DNA from: SVEL01 sp045126215
GTDB lineage: Bacteria; Bacillota; Clostridia; Lachnospirales; Lachnospiraceae
Assembly (NCBI GenBank): GCA_045126215.1
Contig: JBGVOD010000051.1
Location: 41,061-105,060, forward strand
Length of the DNA stretch: 64,000 nucleotides
Reading direction: 5' to 3'
The notes below the pieces were generated by a model that saw only the letters and a program-made list of their open reading frames with translations, was not told the origin of the DNA and ran no database searches. The translations under genes were made by a program, and so were the position numbers. Positions 24,629 through 34,397 of the stretch are shown piece after piece. How positions within the stretch are numbered: position 1 is the first letter of the stretch; the number at the start of each line of letters is the position of its first letter.

Positions 24629-25771
24629 ATGAAGTATATTTCAATATTAGGCTCAACAGGCTCTATTGGAACACAGACATTGGATATTGTTAGAAGAAAT
24701 AACGATATAAAGGTATTATCTCTTGCAGTTTCACATAATATAAAAGTGTTAGAGGAACAGATTAGAGAGTTTTCTCCGAAGATGGTATGTGTATTTGATG
24801 AAGAAAAGGCAAAAGAACTTGCTTCTAAAATAAAAGATACAGATGTTGTAGTTGTATCCGGAATGGACGGTCTTGTAGAGTGTGCCATTATGGAACAGGT
24901 GGATATTGTTGTGACAGCGGTTGTTGGAATGATAGGTATCAGACCGACTATTGAGGCAATTAAGGCACATAAAGATATTGCACTTGCAAATAAAGAAACT
25001 CTTGTAACAGCAGGACATATAATTATTAATCTTGCAAAAGAGTATGGTGTTAAGATTTTACCTGTTGACAGTGAGCATAGTGCTATATTCCAATGTCTGA
25101 ATGGTGAAAATAGCAGAGAGATAGAAAGAATCCTATTAACTGCTTCAGGTGGACCATTTAGAGGTCGTACCCGTGAACAAATGAAGGATGTACAAGTGGA
25201 AGATGCACTTAAACACCCTAACTGGTCTATGGGAAGAAAAATTACCATAGATTCTGCTACAATGGTTAATAAAGGGCTGGAAGTTATGGAAGCAAAATGG
25301 CTCTTTGGGGTAGACTATGATCAAGTTGAAGTAGTGGTTCAACCACAGAGTCTTATACATTCAATGGTGGAATTCAAAGATGGTGGCATTATGGCTCAGC
25401 TTGGTACGCCTGATATGAGACTTCCTATTCAGTACGCACTTTTCTATCCTGAGAGAAGAGAGCTTAATAGTGGAAGAGTTGATTTTAAGACATTAAAATC
25501 AATAGATTTCTATGCTCCTGATATGGAGAATTTCCAAGGATTAAAGCTGGCATATGAAGCGGGAAATATTGGAGGCAGTATGCCTACCGTGTTTAATGCT
25601 GCAAATGAACTGGCAGTTGCAAAATTTCTTGATAGAAAGATTGGTTTTTTGGATATTACAGACATTATCGAGGAGTCAATGAATAATCATAAGTTGATTG
25701 AAAATCCAACATTTGAGCAGATTATCGATGTAGAGAAATCAACATACGAATTTATCGAGAGTAGGTGGTAA
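24629..25771 (+). CDS. dxr: 1-deoxy-D-xylulose 5-phosphate reductoisomerase
   Basis: Second enzyme of the MEP isoprenoid route, giving 2-C-methyl-D-erythritol 4-phosphate. It has 380 residues. The NADPH loop GSTGSIGTQTLDI is near residues 8-20, ANKETLVTAG and LPVDSEHSAIFQC give substrate and metal residues, and SGGPFRGR, HPNWSMGRKITIDSATM and MVEFKDGG are typical. Together with ispG and uppS in the same run it forms an isoprenoid-to-lipid-carrier cluster. Confidence 0.97.
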   Translation: MKYISILGSTGSIGTQTLDIVRRNNDIKVLSLAVSHNIKVLEEQIREFSPKMVCVFDEEKAKELASKIKDTDVVVVSGMDGLVECAIMEQVDIVVTAVVGMIGIRPTIEAIKAHKDIALANKETLVTAGHIIINLAKEYGVKILPVDSEHSAIFQCLNGENSREIERILLTASGGPFRGRTREQMKDVQVEDALKHPNWSMGRKITIDSATMVNKGLEVMEAKWLFGVDYDQVEVVVQPQSLIHSMVEFKDGGIMAQLGTPDMRLPIQYALFYPERRELNSGRVDFKTLKSIDFYAPDMENFQGLKLAYEAGNIGGSMPTVFNAANELAVAKFLDRKIGFLDITDIIEESMNNHKLIENPTFEQIIDVEKSTYEFIESRW

Positions 25772-25772
25772 T

Positions 25773-27077
25773 ATGAGTATATTTATGGCGGTTATAGTAT
25801 TTAGTGTGCTTGTATTTATACATGAGTTTGGACATTTTATAATAGCTAAAAAAAATGGTGTAAGAGTCATTGATTTTTCAATTGGATTTGGTCCTAAACT
25901 TTTTTCCTTTGTAAAAGGTGAAACAAGATACTCAATAAAAATCATTCCTTTTGGTGGTGCATGTATGATGCAGAATAAGGAAATGGTATCAGAAGAGGAT
26001 CTTAAAGAACTTGACCAGTCAAAATCATTTGAAAGCAAATCCGTATGGGCCAGAATGGCAATTACATTGGCAGGACCTATATTTAATTTTGTTTTGGCAT
26101 TTGTTTTAGCAATTGTTGTAATTGGAGCGGTTGGATATGATAAGCCTGAGGTTATGTATGTTGAAGAAGGTTCGGCTGCATATGAGGCAGGACTTAGAAC
26201 AGGTGATGTCATTACAGAATATAATGGAACTTCAGTCAGCATTTCAAGGCAGATGATTTTACAGGATTTTATTCATCCTATAACAGATGAAGATGTTTTA
26301 ATAAAATATGAAAGGGATGGCAAAGAGTATGAGGCAACAATTAAGCCACAATACTATGAGAAATATGTAATTGGCTTCACATATAAACCAACTGAAAAGG
26401 ATGCTGTTATTGAAGAAATTTCGAAGGATGGCCCACTTGAAGCAGCAGGTGGAAAGGCTGGAGATATTGTAAAATCGATAAATGGACATGAGATAGAAAG
26501 TTCAAGTGAGATGGCTGAATATTTAACTAATAATCCATTGTCATCTGAACAGGTTGATTTGGTTATTTTAAGAGATGGCAAAGAGATAGAGATGAAGATA
26601 AATCCTGTTATTGGAAGTGCCGGATATAAGCTCGGATTTGCTTACAATCAGGCAAGAGTAGAAACAGATGCAATCGGTGTTTTGAAATATAGTTGTATTG
26701 AAGTAGGATATCAGATAAGTTCAGTATATAAGAGCCTTGGTATGTTATTTACCGGACAGGTTACAGTAAAAGATTTTTCAGGACCTGTAGGTATTGTTGA
26801 TTATGTAGATACAGTATATGAGGAAAGTAAGGATGAGGGTGCTTTAATCGTATTTTTAAGTATTGCAAATCTTACAATGCTCTTATCTGCAAACCTTGGC
26901 GTAATGAATCTATTACCAATACCTGGTCTTGATGGTGGAAGATTTTTATTCCAGATTATTGAGGCTATTATTGGAAAACCTGTCAAACATGAAGAGTACA
27001 TTCATCTTGTCGGAATGATACTTATTATGATTTTTGCAGTGTTTGTTTTGTTTCAGGATATTTTTAAACTTTTTTAG
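25773..27077 (+). CDS. rseP: site-2 intramembrane zinc protease RseP
   Basis: Membrane metalloprotease that cuts substrates such as anti-sigma factors within the membrane. It has 434 residues. HEFGHF near residues 17-22 is the HExxH zinc motif in the first membrane helix, and NLLPIPGLDGGR near the C-terminus supplies the third ligand Asp. Two PDZ regions can be followed (EEGSAAYEAGLRTGDVI and SKDGPLEAAGGKAGDIV), as in E. coli RseP. The start is two bases after dxr. Confidence 0.95.
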   Translation: MSIFMAVIVFSVLVFIHEFGHFIIAKKNGVRVIDFSIGFGPKLFSFVKGETRYSIKIIPFGGACMMQNKEMVSEEDLKELDQSKSFESKSVWARMAITLAGPIFNFVLAFVLAIVVIGAVGYDKPEVMYVEEGSAAYEAGLRTGDVITEYNGTSVSISRQMILQDFIHPITDEDVLIKYERDGKEYEATIKPQYYEKYVIGFTYKPTEKDAVIEEISKDGPLEAAGGKAGDIVKSINGHEIESSSEMAEYLTNNPLSSEQVDLVILRDGKEIEMKINPVIGSAGYKLGFAYNQARVETDAIGVLKYSCIEVGYQISSVYKSLGMLFTGQVTVKDFSGPVGIVDYVDTVYEESKDEGALIVFLSIANLTMLLSANLGVMNLLPIPGLDGGRFLFQIIEAIIGKPVKHEEYIHLVGMILIMIFAVFVLFQDIFKLF

Positions 27078-27098
27078 AAGAGTATTTGAGGTGTCAAA

Positions 27099-28157
27099 AT
27101 GTACAGAGATAATACAAAAGTTATTAAAATCGGCGACAAAGTCATTGGTGGAGGAAACAGAATCCTCATTCAGTCTATGACAAATACCAAGACGGAAGAT
27201 GTTGATGCAACAGTTAAACAGATATTGAATCTGGAAGCTGCGGGATGTGAGATAATAAGATGTGCAGTCCCTACTATGGAAGCTGCAAAGGCTATTGGTG
27301 AGATAAAGAAACAGATTCACATACCATTAGTTGCAGACATCCATTTTGATTATAAGCTTGCGATTGCTGCAATGGAAAATGGGGCTGATAAAATCAGAAT
27401 TAATCCAGGTAATATAGGCAGTGTGGAAAAGGTTAAAGCTGTTGTAGATGTTGCAAAAGAGAAAAACATACCTATTCGTGTAGGGGTAAATAGTGGTTCG
27501 CTGGAAAAAGATATTCTGGAAAAATACGGCAAGGTAACTGCAGAGGGCATCGTTGAAAGCGCATTACAAAAGGTTAAGATGATAGAAGATTTAGGATATA
27601 CTAATCTTGTAATAAGTATAAAATCATCAGATGTATTAATGTGTGTAAAGGCTCATGAACTGATTGCAAAGCAGACGAATTATCCACTTCATGTTGGAAT
27701 TACAGAATCAGGAACATTATTCTCAGGAAATGTAAAATCGTCAGTAGGTTTAGGACTTATACTTGGTCAGGGAATTGGAGATACAATAAGAGTTTCATTG
27801 ACAGGAGATCCTGTGGAGGAAATCAAGACTGCAAAGTTAATCTTGAAAACTCTTGGCTTAAGAACAGGAGGGATAACGGTTGTATCCTGTCCTACATGTG
27901 GAAGGACAAGAATAAATCTTATTGATCTTGCAAATAAGGTTGAGAATATGGTTGAAAAATATGACCATTTGGATATAAAGGTAGCGGTAATGGGCTGTGC
28001 TGTTAATGGACCAGGAGAGGCTAAAGAGGCTGATATAGGTATAGCTGGTGGTGTAAATGAAGGTTTGCTTATTAAACATGGTGAGATAGTAAAAAAAATG
28101 CCTGAAAGTGAACTTTTAGAATGTTTAGAAAATGAACTAAAGAACTGGCAAGTATAA
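27099..28157 (+). CDS. ispG: 4-hydroxy-3-methylbut-2-enyl diphosphate synthase
   Basis: Iron-sulfur enzyme of the late MEP pathway. It has 352 residues. The N-terminal TIM barrel contains IQSMTNTKTEDVDAT and VADIHFDYKLA; the C-terminal Fe-S domain has the CPTCGRTRINL pair and CAVNGPGEAKEADIG with the third cysteine. GAGGTG precedes the ATG. It lies 21 bp after rseP and 11 bp before polC in one continuous run. Confidence 0.96.
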   Translation: MYRDNTKVIKIGDKVIGGGNRILIQSMTNTKTEDVDATVKQILNLEAAGCEIIRCAVPTMEAAKAIGEIKKQIHIPLVADIHFDYKLAIAAMENGADKIRINPGNIGSVEKVKAVVDVAKEKNIPIRVGVNSGSLEKDILEKYGKVTAEGIVESALQKVKMIEDLGYTNLVISIKSSDVLMCVKAHELIAKQTNYPLHVGITESGTLFSGNVKSSVGLGLILGQGIGDTIRVSLTGDPVEEIKTAKLILKTLGLRTGGITVVSCPTCGRTRINLIDLANKVENMVEKYDHLDIKVAVMGCAVNGPGEAKEADIGIAGGVNEGLLIKHGEIVKKMPESELLECLENELKNWQV

Positions 28158-28168
28158 GGTGAGTTGAA

Positions 28169-31100
28169 ATGGGAGAAAAAGCATTTCTCGATGTATTTCC
28201 GGATATTGTACTGGAAGAATATGAAATGGAGCTGTTTTCTTTTGCTTTTGTGAAGAAAATAGCTTCAAAAAAATCCGAAAACTTAATAAAAGTATATATT
28301 AATTCAGAAAGACTGATTGACAAAAAGTGCATTCATAAAGTTGAAGAAGCTATTGCAAATCAGTTTTTTTCTGGTACTGGTGTAAATGTTGTAATCTATG
28401 AAGAGTTTACGCTTTCTAAAGCATACGATGCAAAAAACTTGTATGATACATATAAGGAAAGTATCTTAACAGAACTTAAGGATACAAGCAGAGTTATGTA
28501 TAATATTGTAAACAGAGCTGATGTAGATTTTTCAAAAGAGGGATATATGATTATATCTGTTCCGGATACAAGCCTTAATCAGGAAAAATTACCAGAACTT
28601 AAGAGATTTATTGAGAACATTTTTAATGAGAGATGCCATGTTCCTGTAGTAGTTGATTTTAAGATGGTTGAAGCTAATCTTGACAGGTTTAGCAGGCAGA
28701 ATGAAGCACTTACAAATAATATGCTTGCTGAAATATCAAAGAGAGTCTCTGAAATTAATTCAAGTGATTCAAAGAAAGAAGATGCTTCAAAAGAAAATAA
28801 AAAATCAGATGAAGGTACAAAATCAGATGATAATAAAAATGTTAAATCCGATGAGCAAAAGAGAGATAGTCAGGGAGATGCAAAATCAAAGACAGCTTCA
28901 CAGGATTCTGCTAAAAAGAAGGAATATGGAAACTATAATGGATATAGAAAAGAAAAAGTAACAACCAGAGAAGATAATCCTGATGTTATTTATGGAAGAA
29001 GCTTTGAAGGTGAAGCAATGAATATATGTGATACGAATGCAGAAACCGGTGAAGCAATTTTAAAAGGTCAGATTATTAAGCTTGAAACAAGAGAAATAAA
29101 GAATGAGAGAACCATAGTATCCTTTGCTATTACAGATTTTACAGATTCTATTAGTTCAAAAATATTCGTTAAAAATGTGGAGCTTGTAGATATACTTTCT
29201 GATTTAAAAGAAGGTGCCTTTGTTAAGTTAAAGGGTATGGTTATTTTTGACACATATGACAAGGAAGTATCAGTTTCGTCGCTTGTTGGTATAATGAAGA
29301 GCAAAGATACACGTGTAAAGAGAACTGATAATAGCTTGGAAAAGAGAGTTGAACTGCATTGTCATACAAAAATGAGTGATATGGATGGTGTTTCTGATGC
29401 TGGCGATATTATTCAAAAGGCTATAGATTTCGGACACAAAGCAATAGCTATTACAGATCATGGATGTGTTCAGGGATTTACAGAAGCATTGCATGCTCTT
29501 GATAAAATCAAGGGAAAATATAAAGCAAAAGATGAAAAGCTTGATTTCAAGGTTATCTATGGTGTAGAAGCATATCTTGTTGATGACTTAAAGGATATAG
29601 TTGTAGATTCAAAAGGACAGTCTCTTGATGATACATATGTTGTTTTTGATATTGAAACAACAGGTTTTTCGGCACTTGTTGATAAAATTATAGAAATAGG
29701 TGCAGTAAAAGTTGTGAATGGAAATATAGTAGATAAGTTTAGTGTTTTTGTTAATCCAAAGATACCAATTCCTTATAGAATAGAGAGTCTTACATCTATA
29801 AATGATGAAATGGTTATGGATGCAGAAACTATAGATGAGGTTCTTCCAAAGTTTATTGAATTTTCAAAGGGAGCTGTTATGGTTGCCCATAATGCTGATT
29901 TTGATATGAGCTTTATTATTCACAATGCAGAGGAGTTAGGACTTGATTTTAAACCAACTTACGTAGATACAGTTGCTCTTGCAAGAGTTCTTATTCCTTC
30001 AATTGCAAGATATAAGTTAGATAATGTTGCAAAGGCACTTGGAATATCTCTTGAACATCATCATAGAGCTGTAGATGATGCAGGATGTACTGCTGAAATA
30101 TTTGTAAAGTTTGTAGAAATGCTTAAGCTTAGACAGGTATATGATTTGAATCAGGTAAATGAATTCAGTAAGTCATCAGTTGAGTCTATAAAGAAGATGG
30201 CAACACATCATGCTATTATTTTGGCATGCAATGAAGTAGGACGAATCAATTTATATCGTCTTGTTTCTGATGCACATATAAAGTATTTTAATAGATTTCC
30301 ACGAATACCTAAGAGTGAGTACTTAAAGTATAATGAAGGATTAATAATTGGTTCTGCATGTGAAGCCGGCGAACTATATCAGGCAGTATATGGTGGAAAG
30401 AGTGATGCAGAAATAACAAGACTTGTCAATTTCTATGATTATCTTGAGATACAGCCACTTGGAAACAATATGTTTATGGTGGACAAGGGAGAATGTACTG
30501 TAGAGTATTTGCAGGATATTAATAGAAAAATATGTGAGCTTGGCGAGAAATTTAATAAGCCTGTTGTGGCCACCTGTGATGTTCATTTTCTTAACCCTGA
30601 AGATGAGATATACAGAAGAATAATTATGGCAAGTAAAGGGTTTGATGATGCTGATAAACAGGCACCTTTGTATCTTAGAACAACGGAAGAGATGTTAGAG
30701 GAGTTTACATATCTTGGAAGTGATAAAGCATATGAAGTTGTGGTTACAAATACAAATAAGATAAATGATATGATTGAAAATATATCACCTGTATTTCCGG
30801 ATAAGGCACCTCCTGTAATCCCTCATTCAGATGAAACACTTAGAACAATCTGTTATAATACGGCACATGCAATGTATGGAGAGAATCTTCCAGAGGTGGT
30901 TACGGAACGTCTTGAAAGAGAACTTAATTCCATAATATCCAATGGATTTGCCGTTATGTATATTATTGCACAGAAACTTGTATGGAAATCCAATGAAGAT
31001 GGATATCTGGTTGGTTCCAGAGGTTCCGTTGGATCTTCGTTTGTAGCAACAATGGCAGGTATTACAGAGGTTAATCCACTTAGGCCACATTATTTATGCA

Positions 31101-32710
31101 AAAAGTGTCATTATGTTGATTTTGATTCCGATGAAGTTAAGCCGTTTGCAGGTGGTGCAGGATGTGATATGCCGGATAAATTGTGTCCGCAGTGTGGGGA
31201 ACCACTGGAAAAGGCTGGATTTGATATTCCTTTTGAGACTTTCCTGGGATTTAAAGGAAATAAGGAACCGGATATTGACTTGAACTTTTCAGGTGAATAT
31301 CAGAGTAAAGCTCATGAATATACGGAAGTTATCTTCGGCAAAGGACAGACTTTCAGAGCAGGAACTATCGGTACAGTTGCTGAAAAAACAGCATATGGTT
31401 ATGTTAAACATTATTTTGAAGAGCGTGGAATCGTTAAGAGGAATTGTGAAATAGAACGTATATCAAAAGGTTGTGTAGGAATCAGAAGAACAACAGGACA
31501 ACATCCTGGTGGTATTATTGTATTGCCATACGGTAATGAAATATATAAGTTTACGCCGGTTCAAAGACCTGCAAATGATATGACTACAAAGACAGTTACA
31601 ACTCACTTTGATTACCATTCTATCGACCATAACCTTTTAAAGCTTGATATTCTTGGACACGATGATCCTACAATGATTAGAATGCTAGAAGACTTAACAG
31701 GAATAGATGCAAAGAAGATACCACTTGATAATCAGGAGGTTATGTCACTTTTTGCAAGCACAGATGCACTTGGCATAAAGCCGGAAGATATAGGAGGATG
31801 TGAACTTGGTTCATTGGGAATCCCCGAATTTGGTACAGAGTTTGTTATACAGATGCTTAAGGATACAAAGCCAAAAACATTCTCAGATCTTGTAAGAATT
31901 TCAGGACTATCACATGGTACGGATGTTTGGCTTGGGAATGCCCAGACTCTTATTGAAGAGGGAAAGGCGACTATTTCTACAGCTATTTGTACAAGAGATG
32001 ATATTATGACATACCTTATTAATAAAGGTATGGATTCGGAGCTTTCATTTACAATTATGGAATCTGTTCGTAAGGGTAAGGGGCTTAAACCTGAATGGGA
32101 AGAAGCGATGCTAGCAAATGATGTTCCGGATTGGTATATATGGTCATGTAAAAAGATTAAATATATGTTTCCAAAGGCACATGCAGCTGCATACGTTATG
32201 ATGGCCTATAGAATAGCATATTTCAAAGTGTTTTATCCACTTGCTTACTATGCTGCATTTTTCAGTATTCGTGCATCAGCATTTAACTATGAGATAATGT
32301 GTCAGGGACAGGATAAACTTCTGTATTATATGGACATATATAAGAAGAGAGATGCTCTGGGTGAATTGTCTGCAAAAGAGCAGGATACATTAAAAGATAT
32401 GAAACTTGTTCAAGAGATGTATGCAAGAGGATATAATTTTACAAAGATAGATTTATATACTGCCCAAGCTACAAGATTTCAGATAGTAGGAGATAAGCTT
32501 ATGCCATCCTTTAGTACAATAGATGGTATGGGTGATAAGGCCGCTGAAGCTGTTGTAGAGGCTGCAAAGGATGGACCATTTCTTTCAAGGGACGATTTTA
32601 GAGATAGAACAAAGGTCAGCAAGACAGTTATTGAACTAATGAATGATCTTGGTTTGTTTGGTGACATACCTGAAAGTAATCAGCTTTCGCTATCAGATTT
32701 TTTTGGATAA
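28169..32710 (+). CDS. polC: DNA polymerase III alpha subunit, PolC type
   Basis: The replicative polymerase of low-G+C Gram-positives, 1513 residues. In order: N-terminal domain (1-195); a low-complexity Lys/Asp/Ser/Glu-rich linker (about 197-262); OB fold (about 290-385); first PHP part starting VELHCHTKMSD (about 393); inserted DEDD exonuclease with VFDIETTGFSA (about 491-501) and the HHRAVDDAG end motif; remaining PHP; a Cys4 zinc site (CKKCHYVDF and CPQCGEPL, about 978-1020); and the polymerase core with the PDIDLNFSG catalytic Asp pair. All key motifs are present. The linker is longer and more biased than I would expect but is typical disordered sequence. Confidence 0.97.
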   Translation: MGEKAFLDVFPDIVLEEYEMELFSFAFVKKIASKKSENLIKVYINSERLIDKKCIHKVEEAIANQFFSGTGVNVVIYEEFTLSKAYDAKNLYDTYKESILTELKDTSRVMYNIVNRADVDFSKEGYMIISVPDTSLNQEKLPELKRFIENIFNERCHVPVVVDFKMVEANLDRFSRQNEALTNNMLAEISKRVSEINSSDSKKEDASKENKKSDEGTKSDDNKNVKSDEQKRDSQGDAKSKTASQDSAKKKEYGNYNGYRKEKVTTREDNPDVIYGRSFEGEAMNICDTNAETGEAILKGQIIKLETREIKNERTIVSFAITDFTDSISSKIFVKNVELVDILSDLKEGAFVKLKGMVIFDTYDKEVSVSSLVGIMKSKDTRVKRTDNSLEKRVELHCHTKMSDMDGVSDAGDIIQKAIDFGHKAIAITDHGCVQGFTEALHALDKIKGKYKAKDEKLDFKVIYGVEAYLVDDLKDIVVDSKGQSLDDTYVVFDIETTGFSALVDKIIEIGAVKVVNGNIVDKFSVFVNPKIPIPYRIESLTSINDEMVMDAETIDEVLPKFIEFSKGAVMVAHNADFDMSFIIHNAEELGLDFKPTYVDTVALARVLIPSIARYKLDNVAKALGISLEHHHRAVDDAGCTAEIFVKFVEMLKLRQVYDLNQVNEFSKSSVESIKKMATHHAIILACNEVGRINLYRLVSDAHIKYFNRFPRIPKSEYLKYNEGLIIGSACEAGELYQAVYGGKSDAEITRLVNFYDYLEIQPLGNNMFMVDKGECTVEYLQDINRKICELGEKFNKPVVATCDVHFLNPEDEIYRRIIMASKGFDDADKQAPLYLRTTEEMLEEFTYLGSDKAYEVVVTNTNKINDMIENISPVFPDKAPPVIPHSDETLRTICYNTAHAMYGENLPEVVTERLERELNSIISNGFAVMYIIAQKLVWKSNEDGYLVGSRGSVGSSFVATMAGITEVNPLRPHYLCKKCHYVDFDSDEVKPFAGGAGCDMPDKLCPQCGEPLEKAGFDIPFETFLGFKGNKEPDIDLNFSGEYQSKAHEYTEVIFGKGQTFRAGTIGTVAEKTAYGYVKHYFEERGIVKRNCEIERISKGCVGIRRTTGQHPGGIIVLPYGNEIYKFTPVQRPANDMTTKTVTTHFDYHSIDHNLLKLDILGHDDPTMIRMLEDLTGIDAKKIPLDNQEVMSLFASTDALGIKPEDIGGCELGSLGIPEFGTEFVIQMLKDTKPKTFSDLVRISGLSHGTDVWLGNAQTLIEEGKATISTAICTRDDIMTYLINKGMDSELSFTIMESVRKGKGLKPEWEEAMLANDVPDWYIWSCKKIKYMFPKAHAAAYVMMAYRIAYFKVFYPLAYYAAFFSIRASAFNYEIMCQGQDKLLYYMDIYKKRDALGELSAKEQDTLKDMKLVQEMYARGYNFTKIDLYTAQATRFQIVGDKLMPSFSTIDGMGDKAAEAVVEAAKDGPFLSRDDFRDRTKVSKTVIELMNDLGLFGDIPESNQLSLSDFFG

Positions 32711-32718
32711 ATACTTGT

Positions 32719-32817
32719 AAATTGCACAAAAGTATATAGCCCTTTGTTCCGTTTTTGAATATAAGAATCTCTAATATTCTTCAAAAGTCACAAATGACTA
32801 TATACTTTGTGCAATAT
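32719..32817. repeat. palindromic intergenic element, copy B (minimal)
   Basis: A single long hairpin between the convergent polC and LiaF-like genes. Its right arm CTATATACTTTGTGCAATAT (32798-32817) is the exact reverse complement of the left arm of copy A; the left arm at 32719-32739 differs by an inserted A. Pairing continues inward through TTTGT and on to GAATATAAG / ATATTCTTC near 32757-32780. It starts eight bases after the polC stop and lacks the internal modules of copies A and C. It may act as a two-way terminator. Confidence 0.8.
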
Positions 32818-32865
32818 GCCAAGATATATAAAGTCATAAATGTTTTTAATATAGTTTGCTGGATT

Positions 32866-33636
32866 CTAAACGTATATAATGAAAACTGAACCGAAGCTTA
32901 CACTTCCCATAAGATTTACCACAGGACCATCGGCATTGACATTTTTATTTTTTTCTTCGATGTTTCCAAGTGATACATTTGCAATTGGATTAATTTTCCA
33001 TGATTTTGGGACATAAAGTTCAATTGAACCAAAACTGCAGTGTACAGTAATATCAATAGGAGGATTTGTAATAACAGAACCATCAAAATATGCTTTAAGT
33101 TCACCAAATTTGCAATCAAGTGTAGCACCTTGCAAATCATTTAATGAGATGTATTTTGATGTAGCACCAAATGTATTCTTACAGTATGCAAAGTTTTCAC
33201 TATCACGATTTTCTACCTGCTGATATTTACCAATACGATCTGGGTCTTCATATGCTGCATTTTCATCATTGTATTGATATCCAATTTTGTATTTTTTCAT
33301 TCTTCTTTCTCTTATACTGTATTTTAGGCTTGATGGAATAAGCAAAGATGTGCCAATAGATAAGAGTATTACAGCAATAATAAGAATCTTAACCGGAACA
33401 AATGGTAAGTCAATCATTCGACTTAATTCATAATATACAATGGCAATACCTGTATAGAATCCGGGAAATGTGATTTCATATAATGAGTGAATAGCCATAA
33501 TGGCACCAATTCCTAATAATATTATTCCAAATGTGTCAGCTTCATTTGGTAAAATACCTGTTCCTTCTAAAATTATAATTGCAGCAAGGGCAATAAATAA
33601 AATTCCCCACAATGCTTTTGACATACTATGTTTCAT
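32866..33636 (-). CDS. LiaF-like membrane protein
   Basis: A 256-residue protein. Four hydrophobic segments occupy about residues 8-110 (WGILFIALAAIIIL, FGIILLGIGAIMAI, FYTGIAIVYYEL, ILIIAVILLSIGTSLL). The C-terminal part (about 165-256) is a beta-helix-like domain with repeating LQGATLDCKFGELKAYFDG / ITVHCSFGSIELYVPKSW / MGSVSFGSVFIIYV, as in LiaF/YvqF and DUF2154 proteins. LiaF proteins restrain envelope-stress two-component systems. Here no LiaS/LiaR pair is next door; instead a LytTR regulator is divergent. GAGGTAAT precedes the start on the minus strand. Confidence 0.78.
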   Translation of the reverse strand: MKHSMSKALWGILFIALAAIIILEGTGILPNEADTFGIILLGIGAIMAIHSLYEITFPGFYTGIAIVYYELSRMIDLPFVPVKILIIAVILLSIGTSLLIPSSLKYSIRERRMKKYKIGYQYNDENAAYEDPDRIGKYQQVENRDSENFAYCKNTFGATSKYISLNDLQGATLDCKFGELKAYFDGSVITNPPIDITVHCSFGSIELYVPKSWKINPIANVSLGNIEEKNKNVNADGPVVNLMGSVSFGSVFIIYV

Positions 33637-33688
33637 AGTGATTACCTCTTTTCTTACCCATCATTTTTTACCTCTTACATATATCGTA

Positions 33689-33716
33689 TTTACATTCAAA
33701 TTTTCATTGCTATAAT
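33689..33716 (+). promoter_or_regulatory. promoter of the LytTR gene
   Basis: TTTACA (33689-33694), 16-bp spacer, TATAAT (33711-33716), with an extended -10 TG at 33708-33709. It is in the divergent region between the LiaF-like and LytTR genes; CGTAT at about 33685 has an inverted match ATACG at about 33738. Confidence 0.65.
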
Positions 33717-33755
33717 AAACTCATAAACAAAAAATATACGAAATGAGGTGAAAGG

Positions 33756-34397
33756 ATGAAAATACGAATTGAAATGAATGATGATACATCTGAGTGCGAA
33801 GTAATCATTCGTTGCAAAACTCTTGACGAAGATGTTTTAAATATTCAACGAACTCTTGAGAAGATGAAAAGTGGCACTAATCAGTTCGTATTATATAAAG
33901 ACGAATCAGAATACTTTCTGAACTTATCGGAACTCCTGTTTTTCGAAACAGATGGAAATACTGTAAATGCTCATACTGCAGATGACGTATTTAAAGTAAA
34001 GTACAAACTTTATGAGTTAGAAGAAATACTTCCAAGAAAGTTTGTAAGAATCTCTAAGTCCTCAATAGTAAATTCTGATAAGATTTATTCGATACAAAAA
34101 AATCTTACAGCATCGAGTCTTATCGAATTCAAAAATACACATAAACAAATTTATGTATCACGATCTTATTATAAATTACTTAAAACAATTATGGAAGACA
34201 CTAATGTAAAAGAATTATATATAATTCAAGATAAATCCTCAGAAGAAAAAAGTTTAAATAATTACATAGAAAGATGTCGCGCCCAACGATTTCTTAGTTT
34301 ATTTGTTAGAGCGACCTCTTTCTATGCAATTCTAAATTTAATAGGTTTTATACCATTAAATACACATATTTACATATACACTTTATTATTTACATAA
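33756..34397 (+). CDS. LytTR DNA-binding protein with hydrophobic C-terminal tail
   Basis: A 213-residue regulator with no receiver domain. Residues 1-45 are a small N-terminal region. The LytTR domain is about 48-147: FETDGNTVNAHT, KYKLYELEEILPRKFVRISKSSIVNSDKI and HKQIYVSRSYYKLLKTIM match its beta strands and recognition region. The usual short LytTR proteins end about here. This one continues with a charged stretch and a last segment of about 35 hydrophobic residues (FLSLFVRATSFYAILNLIGF onward), a possible membrane helix pair. Relatives are often followed by a DUF3021 membrane gene, so the tail could be its remnant. The 3' end overlaps htpG by 12 bases, tail to tail. Confidence 0.78.
   Translation: MKIRIEMNDDTSECEVIIRCKTLDEDVLNIQRTLEKMKSGTNQFVLYKDESEYFLNLSELLFFETDGNTVNAHTADDVFKVKYKLYELEEILPRKFVRISKSSIVNSDKIYSIQKNLTASSLIEFKNTHKQIYVSRSYYKLLKTIMEDTNVKELYIIQDKSSEEKSLNNYIERCRAQRFLSLFVRATSFYAILNLIGFIPLNTHIYIYTLLFT

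Noticed and set aside
27085..27102. GAGGTGTCAAAATG before ispG as another copy of the 10483 palindrome
   Set aside because: The match is simply a ribosome-binding site plus start codon; no inverted partner is present.
28757..28945. Frameshift or foreign insert in the Lys/Asp-rich stretch of polC
   Set aside because: The frame is intact on both sides and all PolC domains are in order; it is ordinary disordered linker.
32479..32667. Numerous minus-strand frames under polC, carB and other long genes
   Set aside because: They are antisense shadows with Ser/Phe/Leu-rich composition, no ribosome-binding sites and no conserved motifs.
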